DNA of 64,000 bases from an uncultured Oscillospiraceae bacterium (GTDB taxonomy: Bacteria > Bacillota > Clostridia > Oscillospirales > Oscillospiraceae), in NCBI GenBank assembly GCA_934646005.1, contig CAKUED010000002.1, forward strand, positions 1-64,000, read 5' to 3'. The position numbers and the translations under genes were made by a program. Positions within the stretch are counted from its first letter, which is position 1; every line of letters begins with the position of its first letter. This document shows positions 7,785 through 16,809 of the stretch, one piece after another. The notes under the pieces are model-generated. The model made no database searches. It worked only from the letters and a program-made list of their open reading frames with translations, and was not told the origin of the DNA.

Positions 7785-8747
7785 TTATTTTTCTTTTACT
7801 CTTTGCCCGAGTAAGACTGCCCCAACAAGAAATACACCCGTAACAATGTCCTGGAAATAGGTATTGATGCCGCTCAGCAGGAAGGCGTTGTAGACGAGGG
7901 CGATAAAAACCACGCCAATGATCGTTCCGCCGACGCTCCCGACGCCGCCCTTCGTCATGCTGGTCCCGCCGACGACAACGCACGTGATGGCGCGCGTGTC
8001 CAGATTCAATCCGTAGGAATAGTTCGCCGCCTGATAATTCAGGACAGCCATGAGACCGGCGATCGCGGCCAGAACGGCAGACTGGATAAAGACAAAATAC
8101 ATCGTGCGGTTCACGCTGATGCCGCACAGGTCTGCGGCCTTCGCATTGCCTCCGACAAAATATACCCGCCGGAAAAAGCGATTCTTCGCCAGCATGACCG
8201 CCCAGACACACGCCAGGACTGCCAGAATGATCAGCGGGAGCTTGAAGCCGAAAATACGGACCTTGGAAAGCTCCATGAACGGCTCCGGCAGCCCGGAAAT
8301 GGAGCTGGAACCCGTCACGACAAGGTTGAAGCCCTTGAGAATGAGCTGGATCGCCATGGTGACGATGAATGGGTGCACATTCAAAAGGTTACGGAGGAAG
8401 TTGTTTGCCGCGCCGATCGCCGCCGCAGCCAGCAGCACCAGAAGCATACCCAGCCAGATATTGACGCCGCTTTTGATCATCAGGCAGTAGACGATCGCCG
8501 TGAACGGCATGACGCCGGCGACGGAAAGATCAATACCGCCGGATATAATGACCAGCGTCAAGCCGAGCGCGATAATGCCCTCAGGAACATACGCCATCAG
8601 CATCGCCTTGATGTTGTACAGGGATAGAAATCCGTCGTAAACAAAGGACATCGCCGTGCAGATGATCACGATCATAATAATGACCGCAACAAGCTGAATG
8701 TCTGCTTTTTTCAGGACTCCTTTTATGGACAGTGCGCTGCGCTTCAT
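7785..8747 (-). CDS. ABC transporter permease, RbsC-like (second of two)
   Basis: A 320-residue membrane protein of the BPD_transp_2 (ribose/xylose/galactose) permease family, with about eight to ten spans. Typical marks are GGIDLSVAGVMPF near residue 70, VHPFIVTMAIQLILKG, FVGGNAKAADLCGISV (the cytoplasmic coupling region) and VVGGTSMTKGGVGSVGGTIIGV. Its ATG overlaps the stop of the ATPase gene (8744-8747). With the other permease gene it suggests a heteromeric transport channel. Confidence 0.88.
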   Translation of the reverse strand: MKRSALSIKGVLKKADIQLVAVIIMIVIICTAMSFVYDGFLSLYNIKAMLMAYVPEGIIALGLTLVIISGGIDLSVAGVMPFTAIVYCLMIKSGVNIWLGMLLVLLAAAAIGAANNFLRNLLNVHPFIVTMAIQLILKGFNLVVTGSSSISGLPEPFMELSKVRIFGFKLPLIILAVLACVWAVMLAKNRFFRRVYFVGGNAKAADLCGISVNRTMYFVFIQSAVLAAIAGLMAVLNYQAANYSYGLNLDTRAITCVVVGGTSMTKGGVGSVGGTIIGVVFIALVYNAFLLSGINTYFQDIVTGVFLVGAVLLGQRVKEK

Positions 8748-10255
8748 TCCTGCACCTCCTTTTTTGCCGCATAGACGCGTGTCATGACATCGCGTTCCGT
8801 TAACCCTGCGTTCTGCATGATCCCGCAGGAGTGACCCTCATGCATGACCAGGATCTCGTCTGAAAGCCGGAGGATCTCAGGAAGCTCGCTTGAGATCACA
8901 ATAACGGCAATACCGCTGTCTGCCAGTTCGCGCAGCATACGGTGAATGGTCATTTTTACGCCGACATCGACGCCGCGCGTCGGCTCATCCACGATCAGGA
9001 CCTTCGGATGTGCCAGCAGGGCTTTTGAGAACAGTATTTTCTGCTGATTGCCGCCTGAATACGTCGCTGCGTTCCGATCCTTTACAGGCGGACGAATGTT
9101 GAGCTTTTGGATATATTCGTCTGTCGTTTCATCAATTTTCCTGCGCGCCATGGTTTTCCACCTGGTCGTGAAATCCTGCAAAGACGCAGCAATGATGTTG
9201 TCCGCGATCGGCTTTGTAAGGAACAGCCCGAGGTCGCGGCGGTTTTCGGTCAGATACACGATCCCTTTTGCGATCGAGCGCTTCGGGGAGCGGAAGCAAA
9301 CCTCCTGCCCTTCGTAAACGATCCGACCGGAATCGTAGCTGTCAGCGCCAATGACAGACATGACGGTTTCCGTCCGACCCGCACCGATCAGACCGAACAT
9401 CCCGAGAATGCGCCCTTTTCGCGCTGAAAAGCTGATGTGCTGAAACTTTTTTCCATTGCACAGGTCATCAACCTGTAGGATCAACTCACCGGCGTCTGCA
9501 TTAGGCGGCAGAAAGGACTGCGAATCCAGATTATCGCCGACCATCATTCGGATCATATTGGACGAGGTGATCTCATCGTCCGTCAGGTGTCCGATCAGCC
9601 TCCCGTTTCGCAGAACAGATACGCGGTTGCAGATCGCTTTGACCTCATCGAGCTTATGACTGATGAAAATGACGGTCATCTGCTTTTCGTCGCGCAGCTG
9701 GCGAACAAGCGCAAAAAGATGCTCGATCTCGTTTGCGGAGAGGGAACTGGTCGGCTCGTCCAGGATCAAAACGTCGATCTTGTGAGACGCGACTTTGACG
9801 ATCTCAATGACCTGCTGCATGGCAACGCTCAGATTCTCGACCTTCTCGTGCGGATCGAGACGGATGCCCATATCGTCCAGGATCTCCTGCGCCTCCCGGC
9901 ACATCTTCTTTTCCTGCACAAATCCGAGCGCATTGACCGGCTGGCGGCCGGCAAAGATGTTCTCTGCGATCGACAGATTCCCAACAACGCTCAGTTCCTG
10001 GTGAACGATGCCGATCCCGTGGCTGTATGCCTCAATCGCATTGTGCAGACGGATCTGTTCGCCATCCTTGTATATGCTGCCGTCATTGGGCTGGTAAATG
10101 CCGCCGATGATCTTCATCAGTGTGGATTTTCCCGCGCCATTTTCGCCAATGATGGCGTGAATATCCCCGCGCCGGATTCCCATACTGACATCCTGAAGCA
10201 CATAGTTTCCGCCGAATTTTTTGCCGATGCCCTCAAGGCGGATGATGTCGTCCAT
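8744..10255 (-). CDS. Sugar ABC transporter ATPase, RbsA-like with two ATPase domains
   Basis: A 503-residue duplicated ATPase. The first domain has Walker A GENGAGKST (about 34-42) and Walker B LILDEPTSSLS. The second has the degenerate nucleotide loop GLIGAGRTE typical of RbsA/MglA proteins, signature YSGGNQQK and Walker B LIVDEPTRGVD. It powers import by the two RbsC-like permeases. The start at 10255 (MDDIIRLEGIGKKFGG) was chosen over the frame opening at 10282 because it follows AAAGGGG and avoids overlap with the upstream permease, whose stop lies 1 nt away. Confidence 0.9.
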   Translation of the reverse strand: MDDIIRLEGIGKKFGGNYVLQDVSMGIRRGDIHAIIGENGAGKSTLMKIIGGIYQPNDGSIYKDGEQIRLHNAIEAYSHGIGIVHQELSVVGNLSIAENIFAGRQPVNALGFVQEKKMCREAQEILDDMGIRLDPHEKVENLSVAMQQVIEIVKVASHKIDVLILDEPTSSLSANEIEHLFALVRQLRDEKQMTVIFISHKLDEVKAICNRVSVLRNGRLIGHLTDDEITSSNMIRMMVGDNLDSQSFLPPNADAGELILQVDDLCNGKKFQHISFSARKGRILGMFGLIGAGRTETVMSVIGADSYDSGRIVYEGQEVCFRSPKRSIAKGIVYLTENRRDLGLFLTKPIADNIIAASLQDFTTRWKTMARRKIDETTDEYIQKLNIRPPVKDRNAATYSGGNQQKILFSKALLAHPKVLIVDEPTRGVDVGVKMTIHRMLRELADSGIAVIVISSELPEILRLSDEILVMHEGHSCGIMQNAGLTERDVMTRVYAAKKEVQE

Positions 10256-10256
10256 T

Positions 10257-11225
10257 TTACGCCAGCCCCTTTCTTGCAGCATTTTTCTGATGGATCACGT
10301 CAATAAAAAGTGTCAGGACCAGCATGACGCCGCTGATCGCCGTCTGCCATTCCGCGCTGCCGCCAAATTGGATGAAGGAATTGTTGACGAGGGCAACAAG
10401 CAGCACGCCGAGCGCTGTGCCAAAGATGTTGCCTTCTCCGCCGGACATCACAGCACCGCCGATCACAGCCGCTGCGATCGCCTGTGTTTCATAGCCGTTG
10501 GCATATGCAGCATTCCCCATGGCGTAACGGCTGCACATCAGCACGCCGCACATCGCAGCACAAAATCCGCTGATGGCGTAGCCGCCGATGATGACGAGGT
10601 TGGAGGAGATGCCGGACATATAGGAGACGTCCTTGGAGGTACCGACCAGATACACCTTTTTAAAGAACGCATTTCTGGGGACCATCAGCGCCATGACCAG
10701 TACAACGAAAACCGAGATCAGGATCAGATTCGGGACTCCAAACAGCTTTCCCTGACCGATCTGATAAAAGGAAGCGGGCAGACCTGTAATGGTATAGCCA
10801 TTGGTCAGCACATAGTTTATCCCGCGAAGCACAGACTGTGTGCCGAGTGTTGCCACAAATGGAGCTAGACCGCCGTATCCAACGAGTGCACCGTTGACCG
10901 CGCCGAGCAGCACGCCAATCAAAAGCGCGGCAAGGAGCGTCGGCACAAGAGCCGCCCCGCCCTGTAGCATTTTGGCAACGATCACAGAAATGAATGCAAT
11001 GATCGGTCCGACAGAGAGATCCACGCAGCCAAGCATCAGCACGATCGTCATGCCGCATGCCAGGATCAGGTTGAAGGTGACCGTAGTCAGGCTGCTGCTC
11101 AGATTGGAAACCGTAAAGAACGTTTTTGGTTTCAGGATGGACATGACAATCGTACATACCAATATCGTAATGAGCAGTACAATGATCCTGCTGGATACCT
11201 TTCGCTTTTTTGTCACTGTGTTCAT
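10257..11225 (-). CDS. ABC transporter permease, RbsC-like (first gene of the operon)
   Basis: A 322-residue permease of the same family as the one at 7785, with GCVDLSVGPIIAF near residue 65, APFVATLGTQSVLRGINYVL, YLVGTSKDVSYMSGIS and AVIGGAVMSGGEGNIFGT. A basic N-terminus (MNTVTKKRKVSSR) precedes the first span. It is the promoter-proximal gene of the minus-strand operon running down to the kinase at 2603. The promoter lies at 11267-11294. Confidence 0.88.
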   Translation of the reverse strand: MNTVTKKRKVSSRIIVLLITILVCTIVMSILKPKTFFTVSNLSSSLTTVTFNLILACGMTIVLMLGCVDLSVGPIIAFISVIVAKMLQGGAALVPTLLAALLIGVLLGAVNGALVGYGGLAPFVATLGTQSVLRGINYVLTNGYTITGLPASFYQIGQGKLFGVPNLILISVFVVLVMALMVPRNAFFKKVYLVGTSKDVSYMSGISSNLVIIGGYAISGFCAAMCGVLMCSRYAMGNAAYANGYETQAIAAAVIGGAVMSGGEGNIFGTALGVLLVALVNNSFIQFGGSAEWQTAISGVMLVLTLFIDVIHQKNAARKGLA

Positions 11226-11266
11226 TTTGAAAACACTCCCGCCTTTCGTGTTTGGTCTCTACTTGC

Positions 11267-11294
11267 ATTATAGCATCAAAACAGCCTTAGTCAA
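11267..11294 (-). promoter_or_regulatory. Promoter of the transporter operon
   Basis: On the minus strand TTGACT (11289-11294) and TATAAT (11267-11272) are separated by 16 nt, about 40 nt before the permease start. Confidence 0.75.
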
Positions 11295-11303
11295 CTACTT
11301 TTT

Positions 11304-11326
11304 AAAATAATTTTGAAAATAATTTT
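11304..11326. promoter_or_regulatory. Tandem 11-nt repeat, candidate ROK operator
   Basis: AAAATAATTTT occurs twice (11304-11314 and 11316-11326), separated by one G, in an AT-rich block between the two divergent promoters. It lies just upstream of the plus-strand -35 box and close to the minus-strand -35 box. A ROK-family regulator is encoded in the divergent unit, and NagC/XylR-type ROK proteins bind AT-rich sites, so it is a reasonable operator candidate. It could instead be an UP element. Confidence 0.5.
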
Positions 11327-11335
11327 TAAATGTAC

Positions 11336-11364
11336 TTGAAATATATGCGGCACTGTGATATGCT
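11336..11364 (+). promoter_or_regulatory. Promoter of the divergent M24-ROK unit
   Basis: TTGAAA (11336-11341) and TATGCT (11359-11364) are exactly 17 nt apart, about 40 nt before the ATG at 11407. Confidence 0.7.
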
Positions 11365-11406
11365 GAGGTCAAGAAATCATTCCATATAGACAAAGGAGGC
11401 ATTTAA

Positions 11407-12699
11407 ATGTTTTTAACATCGGATGATTTTAAGAAGGTGCAGCAGGTCGTGGAGCATTATACGGCGAAGGTCGATCTGTCCGCCGGCATTTCCAAAGAAG
11501 AGTACCATGCGCGTCACGCAAAGGTCTGGACCAAGCTGGAGGAGCGGGGCCTTGATTTCGGTTTCTTCTTCTGGTACAGAGAAATGCCCGGTGACGGACT
11601 GTATCTGACCGGCTACAACCCCACGCTGGAAAAGGCCTGCGCGATCATCGCGCCCGGCAAGGCGCCCCTGCTGCTGGTCGGACCCGAATCCGGCAAATGG
11701 GCAAAGGAAACGGGGCTGGATCTTGAAGCAAAGTTCACAACGGAATTTAGTCTGCCGGATGAGTACTACGAGGGCGTTACCTGCGCGTCTCTTCCTGAGG
11801 TGATCCAGAATTACGTTGGACACGAGATCAAAAAAGTTGGCATTATGACGCCGCTGGATGTCGTTACGGTCAAGGTCCTGGATATTTTCAAGTATGATGT
11901 ACCCGGTAAGCCTGAACTGATTGATGCGACCGACATTCTGGAGGATCTCCGATATGACAAATCCGAGGCGGAGTTCCATTGCATGCAGCAGGCGGACACG
12001 ATCGCGGCAGCCGCCGTGCGCGCCATGCTCGCAGTGCTGAAGCCCGGTCTGCGCGAGCTTCAGGTGACCGCGATCGGCGATTATGTTGTGAAAGCGCTGG
12101 GCGGCGAAAGCTATGGTGCGGAATCCATGGCGACCTCCGGCGAGCGCAACCGCTATATCATTGCCCCGGCCTCCAACAAGGTGATCGAACCGGGCGACAT
12201 CGTTCAGCTCAGCTCCGTTCCCAGCTTCCAGGGGTATAAGGGCGTATGCCGCAGAACAGTCGTTGCAGGCGAACGTAACGCTCTGCAGCGGGAGTTCTTC
12301 GAAAAGATGAATCACGGCTACGAGCTGGCTGTTGCGGAACTGAAAAACGTGATCGAGCATGATCTGCCGATCAATCGGGTCGATCTAGCAGCTCGCGACT
12401 ATTTCCAGACGCAGCAGCTTGACGGAGTCAACATGAAGGCCCTGCATTTTTACAGCACCAGCCACGGAACCGGTCTCACCGAGTGCCTTGAGAAGATCCC
12501 CACGCATCCGTATAAGGAGGACTATTACGGCAAGGGCAAGCACGTCGGCATGATGCTTGATCTTGGACTGTACGACCATCCGAATAAGGATATTTGCGGC
12601 GGCTGCGTGGAAAGCGCGTTCTTCAAGAAGGACAATACGTTCGTCTGCTTTACGGATCTTCCCACGGACGCACAGGCTCTCGTTGGCAAAGGTCTGTAA
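11407..12699 (+). CDS. Second M24 creatinase/prolidase-fold protein without the Asp metal ligands
   Basis: A 430-residue protein with an N-terminal creatinase-like domain (residues ~1-195) and an M24 domain. As in its relative at 4266, the two Asp metal-ligand sites are replaced: the region reads IVQLSSVPSFQGYKGVCRRT where prolidases have DxG and SDxTR. His (TSHGTGLTECLEK) and a late Glu (GGCVESAFF) remain. This argues for a metal-independent, creatinase-like or other C-N hydrolysing function, or a binding role, rather than Xaa-Pro peptidase. AAAGGAGG precedes the ATG. It is transcribed divergently from the transporter operon, and the ROK gene follows after 63 nt. Confidence 0.75.
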   Translation: MFLTSDDFKKVQQVVEHYTAKVDLSAGISKEEYHARHAKVWTKLEERGLDFGFFFWYREMPGDGLYLTGYNPTLEKACAIIAPGKAPLLLVGPESGKWAKETGLDLEAKFTTEFSLPDEYYEGVTCASLPEVIQNYVGHEIKKVGIMTPLDVVTVKVLDIFKYDVPGKPELIDATDILEDLRYDKSEAEFHCMQQADTIAAAAVRAMLAVLKPGLRELQVTAIGDYVVKALGGESYGAESMATSGERNRYIIAPASNKVIEPGDIVQLSSVPSFQGYKGVCRRTVVAGERNALQREFFEKMNHGYELAVAELKNVIEHDLPINRVDLAARDYFQTQQLDGVNMKALHFYSTSHGTGLTECLEKIPTHPYKEDYYGKGKHVGMMLDLGLYDHPNKDICGGCVESAFFKKDNTFVCFTDLPTDAQALVGKGL

Positions 12700-12762
12700 G
12701 CATTGCAAAAAGACTCTGAGTGATGTATACTGAATTGTAAAAACAGGGAAAATGGTGAGAGC

Positions 12763-13938
12763 ATGATCAACGACGTTATTGACCTGAAAAACAAAAATGC
12801 GAAGCTTGTCATGGATCTGATCCGCTTCCGCGGCGACCTTACAAAAAAGGATATTGCTGAACAGACAGGACTGAGTATCACAACGGTCTCAACGATTTGC
12901 GCCGATCTGAAAGAGCTGGGGATCATCTCGGAGCAGCGTCTCTCAAATCCGCGTGTGGGCAGAATCCCAAGCTGCATCTCGTTTCAGTATGCTTCATTCT
13001 ATGTTGTCGGCATTGATCTGCAAATATCCAATGTCCTGGGGCTGGCAATCTCCGATCTGCATAATGAGATACTGATCTCTGAAACGATCGACAGTACGCA
13101 AATGCAGAGCGCGCAGAGCACGGCGGATTTTGCAAAGCAGTGGGTCGACCGGCAGTGCCGCACGCACGGCTTTGACGCCGCAAAGGTCGTTGGTATCGGG
13201 ATCTCCGTTCCGGCCATCTATGACAGAACCGATGGCTGCCTGATCAGCTGCCCGATCCAGCGCTTTAACGGCGTAAACCTGCGGCAGATCTTTACGGAGC
13301 GCTTCCGTGTGCCGGTCTACGTTGACAACGCCAGTAACTTCAAGGCTATTTCCGTCCATACCGTCAGCAAGGAGTCCAATATCGTCTGTCTGGACATATC
13401 GCAGGGCGCCGGAGTCGGTATTATCTGCAATGACGCGCTGCTGCGCGGAAAAAACGGCTACGGCGCGGAGATCGCACATGTGCCGATCGGGAACGCAAAA
13501 TTGCGGTGCCCTTCCTGCGGGGCTTATGGATGTGTTGAGGCAGAGCTGCAGCTGGAGCACATTTTGCAGCACTATCCATATTATGATGCAATGAAAAATG
13601 CGGATGCACAGTGGAAGAACTTTGTGGAGTACGTGTGCAACAACTTATCGGAGTTTCACGTTCTGCTGGACAGGATCGGATACCTGCTGGGTTCTCTTAC
13701 CAGCATACTGGTCAATCTGTTTGATCCGTCGCTTTTTCTGATCACCGGGTACATTGCAGACCTATTTCCGCAGCTCGAGCCAGCTTTTATCGATCAGGTG
13801 AAAAAGCGCTGTTCCTTGTCGTTGGCAAAAGGTTTGACCTTTCAGGTTGAGCAGTACCATTCCAAAAGCATTTATGAAGGTATTTGCGATACAATCTACG
13901 ACAACTGGTCTCCGCTGGAGCGCTCCTCAGTCCAATAG
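12763..13938 (+). CDS. ROK-family transcriptional repressor
   Basis: A 391-residue regulator. Residues ~5-70 form a winged helix (NAKLVMDLIRFRGDLTKKDI, then SITTVSTICADLKELG). The rest is a ROK sugar-kinase-like domain, with VVGIDLQISNVLGLAISD at the phosphate loop, VDNASNFKA, GAGVGIICNDALLRGKNGYG, and the zinc-binding signature CPSCGAYGCVEA near residue 245. Such XylR/NagC-like proteins release DNA on binding a sugar. It probably controls both arms of this divergent locus through the AT-rich repeat at 11304-11326. Confidence 0.88.
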   Translation: MINDVIDLKNKNAKLVMDLIRFRGDLTKKDIAEQTGLSITTVSTICADLKELGIISEQRLSNPRVGRIPSCISFQYASFYVVGIDLQISNVLGLAISDLHNEILISETIDSTQMQSAQSTADFAKQWVDRQCRTHGFDAAKVVGIGISVPAIYDRTDGCLISCPIQRFNGVNLRQIFTERFRVPVYVDNASNFKAISVHTVSKESNIVCLDISQGAGVGIICNDALLRGKNGYGAEIAHVPIGNAKLRCPSCGAYGCVEAELQLEHILQHYPYYDAMKNADAQWKNFVEYVCNNLSEFHVLLDRIGYLLGSLTSILVNLFDPSLFLITGYIADLFPQLEPAFIDQVKKRCSLSLAKGLTFQVEQYHSKSIYEGICDTIYDNWSPLERSSVQ

Positions 13939-14331
13939 CGCGACAGTCCTGCGTTGTACCATTTTCATGCTGTTTTTGAAAGCGGCGGCATCTATTCGAC
14001 TCAGACTTCGCGGTGGTTCATTTATTGACCCGAATGGGCGCAAATGCGATGGATTTATCGAGCTCTATTTGACAAAACAGTATAAATGCATCTAGTTTCA
14101 AACGTTTTTTGAATATTTTAACGGCGGCTGCAATTTGCAGCCGCCGTTTTAATGCAGTTTTCGTTCTCCGCCTCCCGTTCCGTAGGAGTAATTGAGACAG
14201 ACGATGATCATTCGTGGCCGTATACCAGATCGACTTTGTGCTGCTTGCAATATTTCACGAAATACTCCGGCGGCTTAAGATAATGTACAATATACGTCCT
14301 CCTTCCTGCCGCTATGGGTGGGGATCTCTTT
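13939..14331. other. Intergenic region behind the ROK gene
   Basis: Apart from the terminator at 14120-14149 I see no reliable gene here. On the minus strand a short frame before 14310 (HYLKPPEYFVKYCKQHK, ending GHE) follows GGAAGGAGG but lacks a standard start codon at the right distance, so it is not annotated as a gene. Confidence 0.4.
14120..14149 (+). terminator. Strong intrinsic terminator behind the M24-ROK unit
   Basis: AACGGCGGCTGCAA pairs perfectly with TTGCAGCCGCCGTT, and the stem runs into TTTT. It is about 180 nt beyond the ROK stop. Confidence 0.8.
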
Positions 14332-14526
14332 TTACGATACCGGCGGCTGGTTCTGTACCGCATCCACAAACAGAATGGTCAGCCCGATATATGCGGCGCT
14401 TGCCAATGCCAGCAGGACACAGAGAATGACACAGACGATTTGCATCGGCTTATGCAGGTAACGGTGGGAGAGGACGATCTCCAGCAGCGACAGCACCAGC
14501 AGTACTACAGCAAGCCAAAACGGCAT
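14332..14526 (-). CDS. Small two-span membrane protein, unknown function
   Basis: A 64-residue protein with two hydrophobic helices (about 4-20 and 29-52) joined by the basic loop SHRYLHKP. The start at 14526 is supported by AAAGGAGGTGGACAAT directly before the ATG; the longer frame has no site. It follows the DUF3137 gene on the same strand after 14 nt and is probably the last gene of that unit. No family is recognised. Confidence 0.6.
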   Translation of the reverse strand: MPFWLAVVLLVLSLLEIVLSHRYLHKPMQIVCVILCVLLALASAAYIGLTILFVDAVQNQPPVS

Positions 14527-14540
14527 ATTGTCCACCTCCT

Positions 14541-15419
14541 TTATGCGCCGCAAAAGGCGTCGATCATATCCGTAAACCATTTCAGCTCGCGGTCAAAGCG
14601 TTGCCGCAGCTGCGCTGGATTTTCACGGCCCTTGCCGAGATCAAAGAAGCCGCGTCCGCTGTGAACCGCGATATACAGCCTGCCGTCCGAGTTGAGATTC
14701 ACGGCGAATTTTCCGATGGAGGAATCCGCCAGCGCCAGAATCCGCTCTATCCGGCCGGGGGACAGGATGCGCAGAGCCGCCGCTTCATCGTCGCTGCTCA
14801 GATTGAAGCGTTTGTCAAAGGTCTCGTTGCCCGTCTTGATGGTTTTGGGGCGCAGCAGCTTATCAAGCTTCTCCCGCGGCCAGATGGTCAGCCATGTAGG
14901 AAATTCCCGGTTCAGCTGGCACAGTATCCACTGACCGGCGTAGACCTCCCGCTCGTTTTTCTCCCACAGGCCGGTCTCCTCACGCTGAACCTCGCTGACT
15001 TCCGTCAGACGGACGGTACACAGCTCCGTGGTCAGGCCCTTGTAAGTTCCCCGGATATACCCGCTGCCGCTGCAATAGCTGTGGTTTGGCAGGGGAATGT
15101 TGGTGTTCTCCGCGTCTAAAAGGTGAGGGGCGGGGTCCATCTGCACGTTTTCGAAGGCAGCGCTCACGACGTCCGATGCAATGGCGCTGAAGGTCTGCCG
15201 GTTTGCTTTGCCTTTGGACTTGTCCCGCACCATCAGTCCTAGAGCGAGGATCACGCCGCCGATGATGATCAGCACGATGTTGCCGCCCAGAATGATACCT
15301 GCGATGGCGACTACTCCGCCCAGCAGCGAAAGAATTTCTCCGCCCAGCTTGCCGCTCTTGCTCTTGCGCAGCTCCTGTGCCAGATGTTCATCTGTCATGT
15401 TCGTTTTCTGTTCTTCCAT
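14541..15419 (-). CDS. DUF3137 domain membrane protein
   Basis: A 292-residue protein with a polar N-terminus, two adjacent membrane helices (about residues 28-62, GGVVAIAGIILGGNIVLIII) and a large soluble C-terminal domain. The pattern NETFDKRFNLSSDDEAAALR, ILSPGRIERILAL and LYIAVHSGRGFFD is that of DUF3137 proteins, whose role is unknown. The soluble part probably faces the cytoplasm. It lies 34 nt behind the lipoprotein gene at 15453, with 17637-14332 all on one strand, so these form a probable operon. Confidence 0.75.
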   Translation of the reverse strand: MEEQKTNMTDEHLAQELRKSKSGKLGGEILSLLGGVVAIAGIILGGNIVLIIIGGVILALGLMVRDKSKGKANRQTFSAIASDVVSAAFENVQMDPAPHLLDAENTNIPLPNHSYCSGSGYIRGTYKGLTTELCTVRLTEVSEVQREETGLWEKNEREVYAGQWILCQLNREFPTWLTIWPREKLDKLLRPKTIKTGNETFDKRFNLSSDDEAAALRILSPGRIERILALADSSIGKFAVNLNSDGRLYIAVHSGRGFFDLGKGRENPAQLRQRFDRELKWFTDMIDAFCGA

Positions 15420-15452
15420 ATTCTTCTCCTTATGTAACCGCTGAATAAATCC

Positions 15453-16790
15453 TTAGTAGCAAAGGCTGAAATACAGGCTGCGGTAGGGGTCTACAGTGTC
15501 GATGTCCATGAGGGCGGCTTCGGGAGAAATGCTGTCCAGCTGCATGCGTTTGGCACTGTCTTTATAGTTGTCCGGCTGCGCCTCGGCGGCAAAGACCAGC
15601 CCGTCATAGTCCTCCGGGAGATAGACGGCGTAGCTCTTGGTCAGGACCTGCGCCCAGTCGCCCACGTTGTACTGCCAGTCGGTGGAGTAGGCGAATTCAA
15701 TGAGATAGCTGTTTCCCTGCCAGCTGACGGTGTGGAGATAGTAGTTGTCGCCCCGCTGGCTGTTGCCGTAGGCCGTTGCTGTGGTGAGCCACATGCCGGT
15801 GTAGAAATCGTACAGCTCGCTGTCGGTATTGGTGATGTACTGCTCGGAAAAATACGGAATGGAGTCCTCCGGGATGTAGCAGATGGCGTCAAAGTGCAGC
15901 TCGCGGATGCCGTCATGGGTGTAATCGCCGTTCTTTGTGATCTCCCAATAGCAGTCGCCGGTGCTGTAGCCGTCGCCAAGGCCGGAGTAGCTGCAAACTC
16001 CGTCTTCCAGCAGGAAGGTCCCCATCTCCACGGCGGCATTGATCTCAAGGCCGTTTCTTGTAAAGTAGGGTTCGCTGGACTGGATGCCCTCCACAGGCAG
16101 GAGCGTGCCATTGTTCACACTGTCGATGAGGTCGCCGCTGACGGTGCGGTCGAGCTGCAAGGTATCGCCGCTGCCGTCAAAGTGGAGCGTCAAGCCGTTT
16201 TCGTCCACCCACAGCGTGCCGTATTCGATCACTTCATCCTGATCGTTTACAAATTCCCATGTGGCATCCTCGTGGACGCGCAGCCAGAGGTTTTTGCCCT
16301 GATATTCCCAAAGTCCAACATAGGAGGCGATCAATTCCTCCGGCTCGGCCACCCCGGACACATGGAAGCTGGAGTATTCCGGCTGATAGACATAGCGCTC
16401 CTGGGAGTCCCACAGCCAGAGCATGGTGGTATTGCTCATGTCCTCGTGACCGATCTCCACCAGCACGTCGCTCTCCCCGTCCCCATTCTGATCGTCGAAG
16501 GAGATTTGGAAGGCGCTGCTGCTGATGTCCTCGATAGTCTCGGGAAAGGCCACGCTGTCAAAGAGGACCTGCTCAGGAAGATCGCGGTAGAACGCCGCGC
16601 TGCTTTCCCCCACCGTGACCAGCACGTCCACGCTCTCGCCGTCATGGGTGATGGTGCCGCTTGCGGCCACTACGCCGGTCGTGCGCCAATCATCTCCCGC
16701 AACATCGTCAGAATTGCCGCAGGCGGCAAGGCTCAGGCAAAGAGCCATCACCAGCATGAGGATAAAAATAGGCTTCCATCGGTTTTTCAT
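15453..16790 (-). CDS. Putative surface lipoprotein
   Basis: A 445-residue protein with a lipoprotein signal (MKNRWKPIF, hydrophobic core, LAAC with Cys at 24). The mature part is acidic and rich in aromatic residues, and carries an FG-GAP/calcium-loop-like stretch (FDDQNGDGESDVLVEIG) near residue 100. It also has repeated short beta-strand segments (LWEYQGKNLWLRVHEDATWE). It probably binds something outside the cell, but no enzymatic motif is visible. AGGAAGGACAGG precedes the ATG. It shares composition and length of repeats with the next lipoprotein upstream, suggesting distant relatedness. Confidence 0.7.
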   Translation of the reverse strand: MKNRWKPIFILMLVMALCLSLAACGNSDDVAGDDWRTTGVVAASGTITHDGESVDVLVTVGESSAAFYRDLPEQVLFDSVAFPETIEDISSSAFQISFDDQNGDGESDVLVEIGHEDMSNTTMLWLWDSQERYVYQPEYSSFHVSGVAEPEELIASYVGLWEYQGKNLWLRVHEDATWEFVNDQDEVIEYGTLWVDENGLTLHFDGSGDTLQLDRTVSGDLIDSVNNGTLLPVEGIQSSEPYFTRNGLEINAAVEMGTFLLEDGVCSYSGLGDGYSTGDCYWEITKNGDYTHDGIRELHFDAICYIPEDSIPYFSEQYITNTDSELYDFYTGMWLTTATAYGNSQRGDNYYLHTVSWQGNSYLIEFAYSTDWQYNVGDWAQVLTKSYAVYLPEDYDGLVFAAEAQPDNYKDSAKRMQLDSISPEAALMDIDTVDPYRSLYFSLCY

Positions 16791-16809
16791 ATCCTGTCCT
16801 TCCTTTCTG

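Noticed and set aside
4266..12699. Annotating the two M24 proteins as Xaa-Pro aminopeptidases
   Set aside because: The two Asp metal ligands required for that activity are not seen at the expected positions in either protein.
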